Below are positions 27,625-40,369 of a stretch of 64,000 bases of DNA, one piece after another. The DNA is from Siniperca chuatsi (Eukaryota > Chordata > Actinopteri > Centrarchiformes > Sinipercidae): contig NC_058053.1 in the NCBI RefSeq assembly GCF_020085105.1, positions 18,374,388-18,438,387 on the forward strand, given 5' to 3'. The notes beneath the pieces were generated by a model that was not told where the DNA came from, did no database searches, and saw nothing but the letters and a program-made list of their open reading frames with translations. The translations under genes were made by a program, and so were the position numbers. Positions within the stretch are counted from its first letter, which is position 1; the number at the start of each line of letters is the position of its first letter.

Positions 27625-27774
27625 TTAAAGGTCCAGTGTGTAACATTTAGGAGGAGCTATTGGCAGAAATGGAATATGTATATATATATAGGGTGAAGCA
27701 AGCGGTATTCAAATGGTTGCAAAACTGTAATTGCACCACTAGATGCCACTAAATCCTACATACTGGACCTTTAA
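27625..27774. mobile_element. 150-bp MITE with TTAAAGGTCCAG termini
   Basis: TTAAAGGTCCAG (27625-27636) and CTGGACCTTTAA (27763-27774) are perfect 12-bp inverted repeats starting with TTAA. The interior holds an imperfect TA run and CACTAGATGCCACTAAATCC. TTAA ends suggest mobilisation by a piggyBac-like transposase, which is inference. A related sequence starts at 61916. Confidence 0.8.
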
Positions 27775-28799
27775 AACTTTAAATTATTTTTTTTAAGTCT
27801 GTGAGTTTTACCCTTATTTTGTTTTAGAAGGCACTTGCTCATTTTGCTGTATATTGTGCAAAATCTCACCAGATTTGAACATTAAACTGTTAAAGTTAAT
27901 TTAAAGGAAACTCCATCGATTTTACACATCACACTTTAAAATTAGCTCCTGTTTAGCTTTAAACTAGGGTTAACGTATTGGTGCAGTAGAATCAACAAAA
28001 GGAACCATGATTTAATCCTAGTTGGCACAAACCTGCCACAGCATGTTGTTGAACTTTGTGCAGTCAAGTGTGAGGAGGACAGCTGTTGAGCTGATCCCAG
28101 TGCATTTAAAGTCACCCCTTCATGTATGTTTGGTTCATATAAGATTCACCATGTGGGAGAGATCGTTTATGTAAAACATGTTTTTTTGTAAAGTGAGCAG
28201 AGGTCACTGAGCTGTGTTGTTATGGATGTGTGTGTGTTATAGTGTGTAACATGACATCAGTGTGTCCTGCTCACAGCAGAGCAGCTGGGGTTGTTGCTCA
28301 TGAACAGGTGCTGCAGCAGAGATTTTGTGACATTGTGTTTATCTCTTTTTCTGCGTGTGTGTTCATGCACACATGTCTGCATGTGACCATGTGTGTGTGC
28401 AAGTGACCACAAATGTAAGCATGTGTGCACATTAACCAGAACGAGCAACAATGTGCCGTTGTGTGAGCGCTGGTGGTGAGAAACCTAATAGCCAAGGACA
28501 CAGTAGCTCAGCCAGCAGCTGTCCCGTCTCTGCACCTCCTATTACACCCATCTCTCTTGACATGTGGAAAACTCTCAACTGTAACCATGATGATTATCGT
28601 CTTTTAAATTCAGATGGAGGATTACATGTTTTTAAGAAATGATGTCAGAAAAACCCCAGAATAAATGCAAAAGGTAGTTAAGATTAAAGTGAGACTGTAT
28701 TTCTTTCTTTCTAAAAAACTGACTTAGTTTTCTCTGCAGATTTGTGAACAAGGAGAATGTGTCATATTTTATAAACTGATCATATGTTTTTTGTAAAAT

Positions 28800-29425
28800 C
28801 TTAAGTAACTAGTAACTATAGCTGAGAAAAAAAGTACATTTGGCGAAATGTAGTGGAGAAGAAGTATGAAGTAGCATAAAGTGAAAATACTCAAGTAAAG
28901 TACCTCAAAATTGTACTTAAATGCAATAACTTAAAAACAAGCTGTAACCTTTTAAGTTGATAGAGCAAACAGTTGCTTATTTACACATCCAGCAGTTACG
29001 GAGCAACACTGGAGTTGTGTTTGTGTCCACCTAAAAAATGTAAGTCCAATATTCACTCTCTTTTAGCTCCGTTTTTGGTCTCCACCAACTCCTGAGGGAA
29101 TATCTGGCTCTTTAGCTGCTAAATGCTCCACGATGTTCACCAGCTAGGCGCTAACTATGTCTGTCTGTTGTTTGCTGCACTATGAGACTGAACCAAAACA
29201 GTAAAGTTGGGGCCAGAGAGCTAAACGATGAGCTGAAACTCACTATCAAGCTCTTTACAGCTGAGGGGAGCTGCACATTCAGGTGATAATTCTGGTTCAT
29301 TACTACAAGTGACACCTTTCACGTTGTCACATTGTTTTCACATTGTCTTTGATACAATGTGATTACAAAAATACTCATTATAATACCCACTGAGTAAATT
29401 AGTTACTTTCCACCTCTGGTTTGAT
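28800..29425 (+). repeat. Composite dispersed repeat upstream of jam2
   Basis: 28800-28935 carries AAGTACT/AGTAAAGTAC-type sequence. 28960-29420 contains TTTACACATCCAGCAGTTAC, TAAGTCCAATATTCACTCTC, CTCTTTAGCTGCTAAATGCT and CGCTAACTATGTCTGTCTG, and ends AGTTACTTTCCACCTCTGG. The middle blocks recur inverted at 36700-37050 and in part at 52915-53230. Confidence 0.75.
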
Positions 29426-29639
29426 AGTTCTTGGTTGTATGATGCTTTTACACCCGGACATCCTGCATCTTTGCTCTGTTTGTATCTTGGACTTTACTAC
29501 TTCATCCTGGACATTTTTTAAGTTGTAATATTATCTTTCTCATAATGTCAAATAAACCCAAATAAACTAGGAAACATCAGAGGCGTTTGAATATTGTCCT
29601 AATGATCCTGTATGAGATACTAACAACACCAACAGGGCA

Positions 29640-29915
29640 GATCAAAAAACAGACCCGTGTCAAACTAAAACGCGCTCATGTTTCCCCTGTGTGCTCTGCC
29701 TGCCGAGAGGGCAGTGGTCTCTCTGAACTTCAGTCTCGAGACAGCAGCCGCCTGCGCGCGCTCCCCGTCAGTTGTCCAGGATGCGTGAGAGCGCGCGCGC
29801 GTGCTGCAGATGAAAGTCGAAGAAGCTGCAGAGAGTTTGGAGAAAAACTAATCTCATCCAGACACGGCGGACACCCACAGACCTCAGGACGGATCTGAAC
29901 CCACCGTGACTAAAC
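29640..29915 (+). promoter_or_regulatory. CpG-rich promoter/5' UTR block of jam2
   Basis: CpG density rises sharply over about 29670-29890 (for example CCGCCTGCGCGCGCTCCCCG and GAGAGCGCGCGCGCGTG), unlike the AT-rich surroundings, and ends at the jam2 start codon at 29916. CpG-rich, TATA-less promoters are usual for broadly expressed vertebrate genes. The start of transcription cannot be fixed from sequence. Confidence 0.6.
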
Positions 29916-32900
29916 ATGAACACCGTGAAAATGTTGCCTCTTCTCATCACTTTACTGCACAGTGAGTTTTTTTTTCTGGTTTTAGAAACTTTATTAAATA
30001 ATTTACCAACGTTATTAATGACGGGAAAAGAGGCTTAGACACCATAACAGACAACTGCTAGAAGTTTTCAGAGAAAGAAGTGCATTAGGCTGTTTAAAAG
30101 TAGGCCAAGTAAACAGGCATATGTGTTAAGACGGAACGTCTTGTAACTTAAATTAGTCAATATTTCCTCAGTCTGGTGTGTTTTTAATAGGACTATAATA
30201 TTCCTCCACATTTTCACAAGGAATTCTATTGTCTCAGATATTTTATTTCACTTCAAATGGTCCTTTATGTCAGTAAAATCAATTTAAGAAAAAAAATGGG
30301 AAAGTTTCTAAAGTTGTGAATAGAAGAAACAAGAAATTTTTTTAAATCCTATACCAAAGGAGATACTTAGGCACTGTATGAAAATTACTGGTAAGGGAGG
30401 GGGGTTGAACCTTATTTTTCACTTTAAAAAAAGCTAGACCATCCACAGTGTTATTAACATTTTATTTGGACCCACCTCTTGAAAGAAACTGCAATAAACT
30501 CACCCCAATATCTACAGTATTGATACAACTCAGTTCACCATTATTAAGAGGTAAAGCATAAAGAATAAGCTGGTGTGACCTTAAAAATTGACCTTAACAT
30601 GTTAATGGTATTTGTTAACAACTAATCTGCAAGGGAAAATTTAAATAAAATATAAATCTGTTTTTTTTTCAGCAAAAACAAAAAAGGAATGACCTTAATA
30701 ATTTTTGTACAATCCCTCAGAAATGCAGGATAATTATGTGATTTTTGACAAATGTACTTTTTAATTGAGAAAAGTGTTATGATAAAAGAGACGTTTTCTT
30801 TAAGTGATGCATGTTTTTAAGTGGCATGGTGCAACAGATTAGCTGAGATTTACTGTATATTGCATATTGGCAATAAATTGTGAACTGTATAACGCCTTAT
30901 GCTTTAAGCATGAAGCAGAACGGATTGGTTTGTTATAATGTTTTATTGATCATTAGTTTGTGTGATTGAGTTCGTGCATGTTAAGCCCCCACACTTCGGG
31001 GAGGAGGTGTGATGTGTTCAGGGCCTGCATCAGGGGCTGAGATTGTGCAGGGAGTGGTTGTGGCTGGACTTCATGTTTACACTGAACCCACTCTGATGCC
31101 GTTTGAACCCGAGATCCACAGGCTGATGAGATACATCACATGGCCCGCGGAGGAGTCTGAGATCCCACCGTTTCAGTTTGAAGATAGCCCCCAACTGACC
31201 CTGTTGTTAATTGGACTGAGATGAAAATGGCCACTTGCTCTCTGGAAAAATGCATTTGAAGTTGCTGTGTTGACGTGTGTGTGTGTGTGTGTGTTTTGAT
31301 CTTTGTTGTATTTACTCATGAGGACCAAATGTCCTCACGGAGATAAAAAGATTGAATCCCGATCCTCAATTAGGACAAAGGCTGATAAAGAAACGTGTTT
31401 GGAATATTTGGGGAAAAATAGACTTTTCATTAACATCCAGTGCATGATAATGGCATGGCATAGTTGGTAATATTGAGTTTGACCACTTTCTAATGTTTTT
31501 ACTAAAACAATGCATTTGAATTTGTTTTGCAATAATCAAAAATATATAATAACGACATTTCAAATTTATTCCATTTAAAACACCAATGACAATTATTATG
31601 GACCATATCGTACTGTATGTCAATAACATGAACCAGACATTTATTGTTTGGAATATATTCTAAAATATATTGCATGTATATTCACATATGTTTCCTGTTT
31701 ATATACAGTAGGTTAAGATTAGCTCATGGCAAAGATCAGGTCTAGTTAGAACCAGAATCAGGTTTAGGTTAGGCTGAGGGTCGAAGTAAAGCAGACGCAG
31801 AGGGTTAGGGTTAAGGGTTCAATCGGTGTAGATCCTATAAGTGTGTAATACAGATATCTGTGTGTGTGTGTTGTGCCAGCTGAGAGGGGTAAGGTTACTG
31901 TCACAAAGAGCTGCTTTGTCTGTGTAAGAAAAGCATGCTTTCCATGCATGTGTGGTGCACACATGCATGGACACACACACACACACACATTCCCAAATGT
32001 TCTCTTCATAATACCAAAGAAGGCGTATGCATTAATATTTCTTAAATAAAAACTCCTTAAGAGATGCTCCACCAAGAATTTATGTTGTTACTTATTAACA
32101 ACTTACTTATACTTAGTTACAATGGATTTATGGCAGTTTAAGATTTAAGTTTTCACAACATAAAAAGCTGTATAACATCAATAGAAACTTCACACATCTG
32201 CAGCATAGTCCACCTCTCCTGCTGCCCATCCATGTGATAAAACGACAGGCTGCTTTGTCACACTCTCACCCTCCTTGAAGCTTCCTTTTTGGTAAAGCTT
32301 TGATTTTTGTTTTAGCAATAATAATAGGCATGAATTTAAGATGGCTGCTATTCTTTGTGAAGGAAAGTACAAACATTTTACAACCACCATTAAAGCTATT
32401 TTGATACTCAAAAGATTTTGGGCGGTTTATCACTTTAAATGTCTGTATGTGTGTGTGTGTGTTTTTCATTTGTATGTACAGTGTGTTTGTATACTTCTGT
32501 GCATTTTTGTGAGGGGACGTAGGCTCTGCTCTGTATGTGTGAGTGTGTGTGTGTGTGTGCTTGCTAAAGGGATAGATCACTAAAAGAGTTTATCAGGTCA
32601 GGATTAAGGCAGCTTGTCAGAGTCATCCATCACCTGCATTCCTGCACATCACCGCTCCTGGCACCACCAGGATGTAGCTACACACTCTGTGTCTCTCTCT
32701 CTCTCTGTGTGTAGATATGCACAAATTCTGTTGTAGGAAATGAATGTTGTACTTTTTTCCTCTATGGTGAGGATGTGAGGATCCATGCGTGGTATGTGTA
32801 GGATGTGACTCATTCTCATGGGCTTTTTATCCTGTTTACGTGTCTGTTTGTGCTTCTGGTCTCTGGCCCTAACATGCCCACATTCTGAAACTATAGATAT

Positions 32901-35900
32901 ATTTAGCATGTTAAATACAGAGAGATGTGATTCGTGTTCTTGTCAATAATGTGAGCAGCAGTAAGATTGTTGTACTTGACCTGGCGGTAAAAAACTGTCC
33001 TCCCACCCCTCTCACCCCTGCAGGTCCTGTCTGTCTGTCAGTGACAGTAAGCAGCAGTAAACCCAAAGTGGAGGTCCACGAGCACACAGGTGAGACTGTG
33101 CACTGCTGCTTTTCTGACTATCATTTGATCGTCTTTAAAATTACCACAAGTGTAAAGGACAAAATTGTCTAATATGATGGAAGTTTTTGGTCTCATTTAA
33201 CATTTGTCTTATCTTTAATATTTTATTTATTGTTTTATTTTTAAGAGCAACTTAAAGGGACAGTTCACTCCAAAATCAAAATTACATATATTTCCTCTTA
33301 CCTGTAGTGCTATTTATCCATCTAGATTGTTTTGGTGCTGAGTTTTGGAGATATCGGCCATAGAGATTTCTGCCTTTTTTTGAATGGAACTAGATGGCAC
33401 TTGGCTTGTGGTGCTCAAAGCACCAAAAAAAAAAAAACATTTGAAAAAACTCATCAGCAACGCCTCTTTCCAGAAACCATGACTGTTACTCAAGATAATC
33501 CACAGATTTGTTGTGAGTAGTTTCATGTACGAGCTATCGGTAGAAAGAAAAAAGTTCATACATGAAACTGCTCACAACTAATCTGGTGACATTCGCATTA
33601 TGCATAGGTGCATCTGAACAGTAATCAGATAACAGTTTTCTATATTTTTAAAAAAAGGAGTAGTGCAGGAGTGATTAGTATTAATATAAATGATATTTAA
33701 TGCCCACCACATCTGAGTTTTCTTGAATTTTTTCCTAGTTAAAAGTTTTTTTCGGGGAGTTTAAAAGGGTCTAAGGATAGAGGGTGGTGTATGTTGTACA
33801 GATTGAGGCAAATTTGTGATTTGTGATATTGGGCTATAGAAATATTTATATAAAATGACTTGATTTGACATTTAGGAAGAGACAGGAAGAGAGGTATTAC
33901 ATCTGATATTTGCTTTTCTGATTTGCATCTCTCATTCCAAAACAAATCAGTCAAATCAACAGACAACAGATTTATGCAGGATGTGAACAGATTTACATAA
34001 TTACACCTTAAATTACCTCATGTCTTCTTTAATGAGAATTACAGATATATATTTCAGAATATTTTCTTGGAAAATCAACCAAGATAAAGGGAAAACAGCA
34101 GATATCTAATTTCATGCTAAAAACAAATTGCGAAATTGATACAGGAAATGAGCAAAAACATTTTTTACATTATTTAAACCAAATAATGGGACAAATTATT
34201 TGCAAATTCAAACAAGGCCAAAAGTATATATACTGTGGATTGATATGTCATTTTGCTGCTTTTGTCTTTCCAGATGCTGTGCTCGCCTGTGAGTTCAGGA
34301 CAGAGAAAGATCAGAGCCCTCGAATCGAGTGGAAGAAGAAAGGAAAGGGGGTGACATTTGTGTATTTTAATGACAAATTTACTGGTAAGTGATGACAAAC
34401 CTTCACTGCTTCACTTTGTTTAGCATTTATTTAAGCTTTGTCCATCCTATATCATCTTTCCATTACCTTCCACTACAGGGTCTTATGCAGGACGGGCAAA
34501 GATAGAGGGCGCGACGCTGACGATACACTCTGTTACTCAGAAAGACTCGGGGGAATACCGCTGCGAGGTGACTGCCAGCGAGGACCACGTCAACCTCGGA
34601 GAGGCTACTGTAACCCTCAATGTGCTCGGTATGATGGGAAACCTTTATGTGTTTTTGTGAATATGTAAATATGCATATGTGAGGGTGAGTGGGTATGTAT
34701 TTGTGTGAAACAAATAAACAGTAAACTTCTGAAATTTGCTTGGTTTTGTCCAGGAAAGCATGTCACACATTAAATGGTGCCTTTAAAGTCACAGTGAAAT
34801 GGCAGCATCTCTAGCTTCTGTAATGTGACATATTTCTGAGTGAAACAGTATATGTGGGCAGGATTAAGTTATAAGATCAAAATCAATCAAATTTTAAATC
34901 CTGCGGAGAGATACAGAGCTGTAAAGGACTGACTCCACACACACCTCCCTCACCCAGGAAGTGGAGGATAAGGGTTAAATTAATAAATTAGACCTCAACC
35001 ACATTCTTTGGAAATGTAAATAAAGTTTTTGCCAGCTGAAATTCAAACACACACCTCCTCCTACTATGAATATTGCTCTGCTAGGTTCCCACTAGCCAGT
35101 GGTCAAGTGCAGTTTTACATGATGGGAGGGGTTAGCCTGTCACCCCAAATCACATTTGATCGGATAAATTTATGCAACCGCCCTGAGTTCAAGATGAGTC
35201 ATCAAATATATATGTTTTTCCTCTCTGCCTCCGCAGTGCCTCCTCATGTCCCGTCCTGCGAGGTGCCGAGCTCTGTGTTTGTGGGCTCAGAGCTGGAGCT
35301 TCTCTGTAAGGACAAACTCAGTGTGCCTCCTGCCACCTACCGCTGGTACAAAGACAACAAGGCTCTGACGGCCACAGCAGATACTCCATACAGCATCAAC
35401 ACAAACAAGGGCACACTGGTGAGCACACACAAAAATGTGCAAATACTCGTGTACAACAGGCACACACGCTTAACCCAGGAGTGTATAAACACAGATATGT
35501 ACACATGTGTACACATCTGTTGCTCTCCTCTCTTTAATTAAACTCTCACCTTTTCTTTGTCTGGAGCAGAAGTTTAAGAGTGTGTCTAAAACAGACGCAG
35601 GCATGTACCGCTGTGAGTCCTCCAACAGTGCGGGGGCGCCCAAGAGCTGTGTGGCCCAACAACTGAAAGTTATTGAATGTAAGTGGTTTTGGTACAACTC
35701 CTCTTTGGAGTTTACACATCACGCTCCACTCATGTAAGACTGAGGAAACACTCTCTTTCCCCTCTTTCTAGATCCTTTGAATATGACGATTCTGATAGCA
35801 GGTGCTGCAGGTTTTCTGACACTCGTCCTTTTCTGCTGCATCTGTGTGTGTGTCTGCCGACGCCGAGGTTGCTGCAAGAGTGAGTAGTGCGATGATGCTC

Positions 35901-37555
35901 TGTGTGTGTGAGTGAGAGTGTGTGTGCCTGTCATGCAGTCATTGATTTTACATTTGAGACGTTTGCATTATTGAAACATTTGATTCAGACCAATAAAGTA
36001 TAAAAATCTGGAAGGTCATTTAATAAACCTGTTTTTGTAAAAGCATATCCATAAATCTCAACCTCTTTTCTATCCTGCCGATACAATAAATATTCCCTTT
36101 GGGAGAGTTTTGACTTGTTTCTCAAGGTGTGTGTCAATTGATCCAGACAAATATGGCAACCAGATCAGATTTCCGTCTTTCATCTTCCCTCTTTATTTGG
36201 GTCAAGGAATGAAGATGCATTTTGTGAAACAAGTTAAAATTTTAATTCCCTCTACACAAGAGGATAGAGAATATTTTTTATGATTTACCATGATAACAGG
36301 TAACCTGCTAGGTTTTTCAACTCTATTTATGTTTAAAAGAAAGCATTGCTAATGTCAATTGTAATCTTCCACGCAAAAGTCTAAAATATAAAAACTATGA
36401 TTAAGTGATGGGCCCAGCAAAGGGCTGGAAAGAGTATTAGTTTGTGTACAGGCTGTAAACTAAATGTGTGCTAACCTACAGACAGTCGTAAAGTCGCCTT
36501 TACTTAAGTATAAAAAAGTATAAATACCACAATGTAAATATGCTCCACTGCAAGTAAAGGTCTTACATTCAAAATCTTGCTTAAGTAAAAGTACCAAAAT
36601 ATCATCTGCAAAATGCACTTTTGCACACATACAACATTTTTATATAAACAATGGAAAAAATGGCAATGTGAATGTAAAAGGCATCCCTCGTAGTGACTAA
36701 CTCACAGATAGTTATCACCTGTCACTGCAGTTTCCCTCAGCTGTAGGGAGTGTTTTAATGTTTTTCAGCTCATTGTTTTGATTTAAAGGCAACGTTTCGG
36801 TTTTGCTTCAGTCTAATTGCTCTTATTCGCCTTGTTTCCAGCTGCAGCAGGCAGCTGTTTTCAGTTAAAAAGCTCTAAAAACCCACTGTAGACTACCTGC
36901 CCAGCACCAAACAGCAGACAGACACAGTTAGCGACTATCTTGTGAACATAGTGGAGCATTTAGCAGCTAAAGAGACAGATATTTACCTCAAGAGAGCTAA
37001 AAGAGAGTGAATATTGGACTTACATTTGTCAGGTGGACAGAAGCACAACTCTTAATGCATACTTGATTAAATATACTAATTATTGTCCACCATGGCCAAC
37101 AGACAAAGAGACAAATGTCCAGCTTCTTTGGCAAGTATGGTAGTGATCATGAAAAATTATTAACTTGACCTTTTCTCCTTTGTTGTTTCTTTGAACAGAG
37201 AACAAGAAAACAAAAAGGTGAGGGTTTCACATTTCAGTCTGGCTCTTGTTTTGCCTGTAGCTGTGTGTTACTGACTGGTAATGAGCTCAGACTGAACTGC
37301 CACCCTTTGTCTTTCAGCACCAAGTCCTACAACCCTCCTCCTCCTCCTCCCATCCGCAATGTGAGTGATCAGAGGAATTGTTATTGTGTCAGGGCTTGTT
37401 TTGCTTGCTGCCATGTTTTTGGGTTGCCATTAAATTCTGTTGATAAGTTGCTGATAACACTGGTCCCTAGGTAATTACAGGAAATGTTTCATTGAATGTC
37501 TCTCTGCTCTCTACAGCTCAAGCACTACAAACAAGCTCAGTCCTTCATGATCTGA
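29916..37555 (+). CDS. jam2: Junctional adhesion molecule 2-like immunoglobulin-superfamily receptor
   Basis: JAM2 is a cell-surface adhesion protein of endothelium and other cells; fish Jam2 and Jam3 pair during myoblast fusion. Exons: 29916-29961, 33024-33089, 34274-34384, 34479-34628, 35237-35418, 35570-35678, 35772-35879, 37199-37217, 37318-37360, 37517-37555. All phases agree, giving 290 aa (human JAM2 is 298). Signal peptide 1-16 or slightly longer; V-type Ig domain with Cys43-Cys103 and IEWKKKGKGVTFVY; second Ig domain with Cys148-Cys200 plus the extra Cys132/Cys212 pair of JAMs (VPSCEVPSS); transmembrane segment about 226-248; Cys-rich juxtamembrane CRRRGCCK; PPPPPP (270-275); C-terminal SFMI, a class II PDZ ligand. 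VPSCEVPSS, the WKK..VSFVY-like block and the ending favour JAM2 over JAM1 and JAM3. Paralog a or b is unresolved. Confidence 0.9.
30360..30730 (+). repeat. Dispersed repeat, copy 2 (in jam2 intron 1)
   Basis: Same block order as 18545-19090: GGCACTGTATGAAAATTACT, TTATTAACATTTTATTTGG, ACCCACCTCTTGA, CACCCCAATATCTACAGTA, and TAATTTTTGTACAATCCCTC. Confidence 0.65.
31275..31294 (+). repeat. TG microsatellite in jam2 intron 1
   Basis: A (GT)n tract of about 20 bases. Further TG/CA-rich patches in the same intron lie near 31860, 31970, 32450 and 32540. Confidence 0.9.
33253..33584 (+). mobile_element. TTAAAGGGAC repeat with foldback end, copy 1
   Basis: Begins TTAAAGGGACAGTTCACTCC and runs through ATTTATCCATCTAGATTGTT, TTTTGGAGATATCGGCC and TTTCCAGAAACCATGACTG. 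It ends with inverted arms 33504-33529 and 33559-33584 (two mismatches over 26 bases). Inverted copies of the family lie at 45787-46085 and 59156-59497. It lies in jam2 intron 2 and has no coding capacity. Confidence 0.85.
36480..37055 (-). repeat. Composite dispersed repeat in jam2, inverted relative to 28800-29425
   Basis: 36490-36620 has AAGTAAAAGTACCAAAATATC-type sequence. 36700-37050 read on the minus strand gives TAAGTCCAATATTCACTCTC, CTCTTTAGCTGCTAAATGCT and GTTCACAAGATAGTCGCTAA, matching 29040-29165. It lies between jam2 exons 7 and 8. Confidence 0.75.
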
Positions 37556-38310
37556 GGGTGAAAAAATCTCTCACTTTCACTTCAAACCATCCAAAATCTA
37601 AAGTGTACACTTTTGTGCAACACACTGGGGAATTACTCGACCGACGCCTTGCTTTTGGACGGCTGCTCACTGCTTTCAGGGACGGACACACAGTCAAGCA
37701 AAAACGAGTTAAACAAGATTTAGCAAAAACCTTGTTTCCTAAACACTGGCATTTATGCGCTTACAGTTTGGAAGAGTTACTACTTTCATATCTACTACAA
37801 ACTAACATTACTGTAAATTCAAGGTTTAACTCAGCTCTTTCAACATATGTTTCATTATCATATTCTTCTTGAGTGTGTCAAGACATTTTTAAAATCTTAG
37901 TTTTTCAAGTCTTCTCACACTCAAGGGGCCAAGTCCAGTGCTTCAGTTTAAGTTTTAGCTCTTGTGCCACTTATAGGCAATTAAGTGTTATTCATCCACA
38001 CTGATTATGGCAAATACTGTATAGATTGTATCCTTCTTATTGCCTTTCATTTATATGTAGATGCAGAGATGTTGTTTTATATGAAGTTATTTTTTTCTCT
38101 TTGTCATTTTTATATATTTTTTAAAAACATGTTTGTGTGTTGATCTCATAATTGTTCTTTGTTTAAACTTCAGCTGTATAAATTCAAATAATGTGAATTG
38201 AGTGACAAATGAACAGGTGTCTGCACACACTGAATGGCGCTCTGGAAGCTTTTAAAATCTTTGATACTATTTTGATGAGTCTATCTCTTGATCAATAAAG
38301 AAAGAGGAAA
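37556..38310 (+). other. jam2: jam2 3' UTR
   Basis: Runs from the TGA at 37553-37555 to an AATAAA at 38294-38299. No other exon is seen in between. A T-rich or clear GT-rich downstream element is not obvious. Confidence 0.6.
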
Positions 38311-38534
38311 ACAATTAGCACATTGGATTTCAAGCTACACAGTTTATTGGCTTATGGGTGGTACACAGCCAGGCAGAGAGAATATGAGGCATTATGGAGA
38401 TTTCATCAATGTCATGTGTTAAACACATCTACATGCATTTAAAGATGAAGAAGACATTGTTTGGATATATAGTAGGCCTATGTGTCATAGCTTTTTACAA
38501 TGTCATTTAATCCTGATCGCAACATATATTTTTA

Positions 38535-38985
38535 CCACGGTAGCAACATGGCTGAAATATCTCAACAACTATTTAATGGATTGCTATGAAAGGATGAATT
38601 GTAATAACTTTGTGCTAGACGTTAAATCTAGCGCCATCATCAAGTCAAATGTGAATTAAAGACATTTGCCTACAAAGCTAATGACATTCCCATCAGCCTC
38701 AGCTGTACTTATGTGTAGTGCTAATTAGCAAATGTTAGCATGCTAAGCGACACACTAAACTAAGATAGTAAACATCATACCTGCTAAACATCAGCATGTT
38801 AGTATTGTCATCCATGGGTGTATTATAAGATATATATCTACATACATACACATATATCTCTTAATAAATCCATGTTGTGAGAATGTTAGCAGGCCGCTAG
38901 TATGCTAATGCTAGTTCAGAACCACTTAGCCTAAGTACAACCTCACAAAGCTGCTAGCATGGCTGTAGACTCTTCGTCTTGTTTA
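38535..38985 (+). repeat. TTAGCATGCTAA-type dispersed repeat, copy 2
   Basis: Shares with 13470-13945 and 56130-56645 the ordered blocks TGAAATATCTCAACAACTAT, GGATGAATTGTAATAACTTT, GTGCTAATTAGCAAATGTTA and CTAAACTAAGATAGTAAAC, ending CAACCTCACAAAGCTGCTAG. A TATATATC-rich insertion interrupts it near 38825-38870. Confidence 0.8.
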
Positions 38986-40369
38986 TTGCTTATTCTTACT
39001 ACATGTATTTAAAACATTCTTTTAATTTATGTAACATTTAATACAAGTTTCACAATGTCCTCCCTCATTTTCCTCCATGTTAGAAAAAGGCAAACCGTGC
39101 CAAACAATGGTTGCTATGTGTTTATAGGAAATTCCCTGTGCTGTGCACAATTGGTGCCTTATTACCAGTGGTGGAAGAAGTACTCAGATCTTTTCTTTCT
39201 CTTTTGACCACTAGATGGCACCACAGCACTGACTGTATCTGGTCACACCAGCACAGACTGCATGCAGGCCTATAGCTACATGATGCCAGCTTTGATCCAT
39301 TATTTGTCCGTGAACAGTAGCGCTATTGTTCTCCTCTGTTTGGACTCGTTTCCTTATTGTGCTGCTCATAAATTAAAAGTCTTAGAAAGCAATGATTTCC
39401 TGCAGCTTCACTTCCATGTGGTTTTAAAGAAGATGCATCTCATGATTTAAAGATTTGACTACTGTTCGTGTTTATACACAATTTGGATGTCTTTACATCT
39501 GGCATGTGCATGATCTGTAACTGCTACAATGCAGACAGTGTCTGGAACCAGTAACATTGATCTATTCTCGTACATGGTCATAACCTTCGCCAATGATGAC
39601 ATTAAGTGACTCATATTGATCTGCTAAAATGGCTGTTTGGTAGCTGAAACCTTTCTGATCAACCACTCTGGCTGCAAAGAAAGGACATCAGCCGAGCTCT
39701 AAAATATGCAAATGTTGTTTCACAGTCTGTCACTTGTGTGTAAAAACTGTAACCTCAATGAGAACTGCATTGGTTTTAGCATAATGACAATGCATTTTGA
39801 ATTTGTAGAATGGTTCTTCGGGAGGTATTTATGAGCCCACGTCTGGGTAAAAAAAAATCCCTCATTCACTACTCACTACTCTATTTGTAGGGAGTTCTGT
39901 GAAAAGGACAATATAATGTGTGGTTGGCAAAATGATAAACATACATATGGGACACTAATTGAGTCATTTCTTTCATGCATTGTGCAGACAAATTTCTTCC
40001 CCCCTTGAGCAACGCATGGTGGGAATTAGCTCTCAAATAGTGACCCTCAGATGTACACTACAGTACTTTTTGTCCATTGTATAGGTTATAATAATTTGCA
40101 CTAGACATTTGGACAACACTACAAAATGGCAAACACACCAGTGTCGCCACCATGAGGAGGCCCGGGGGGGCAAGCCCCTCGGAAGAGACAGTTTGGGCTT
40201 CTCCACAGATTGTAAAAAATATTGATATTTTAAAATGGATATAGCCTGAATAACGATGCTCATTCAGGCAACCCGTCAGTTTTTTTTCTGTATTCTTGTC
40301 AACCTGTTATCACTGAAATGAACAATTGCTGTGTTGGTTTTGTGTTTCTGCATTTGTATTTTGGTGGAT

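Noticed and set aside
37492-37872. 126-codon plus-strand frame
   Set aside because: Overlaps the last jam2 exon in another frame and runs into its 3' UTR; no similarity recognised.
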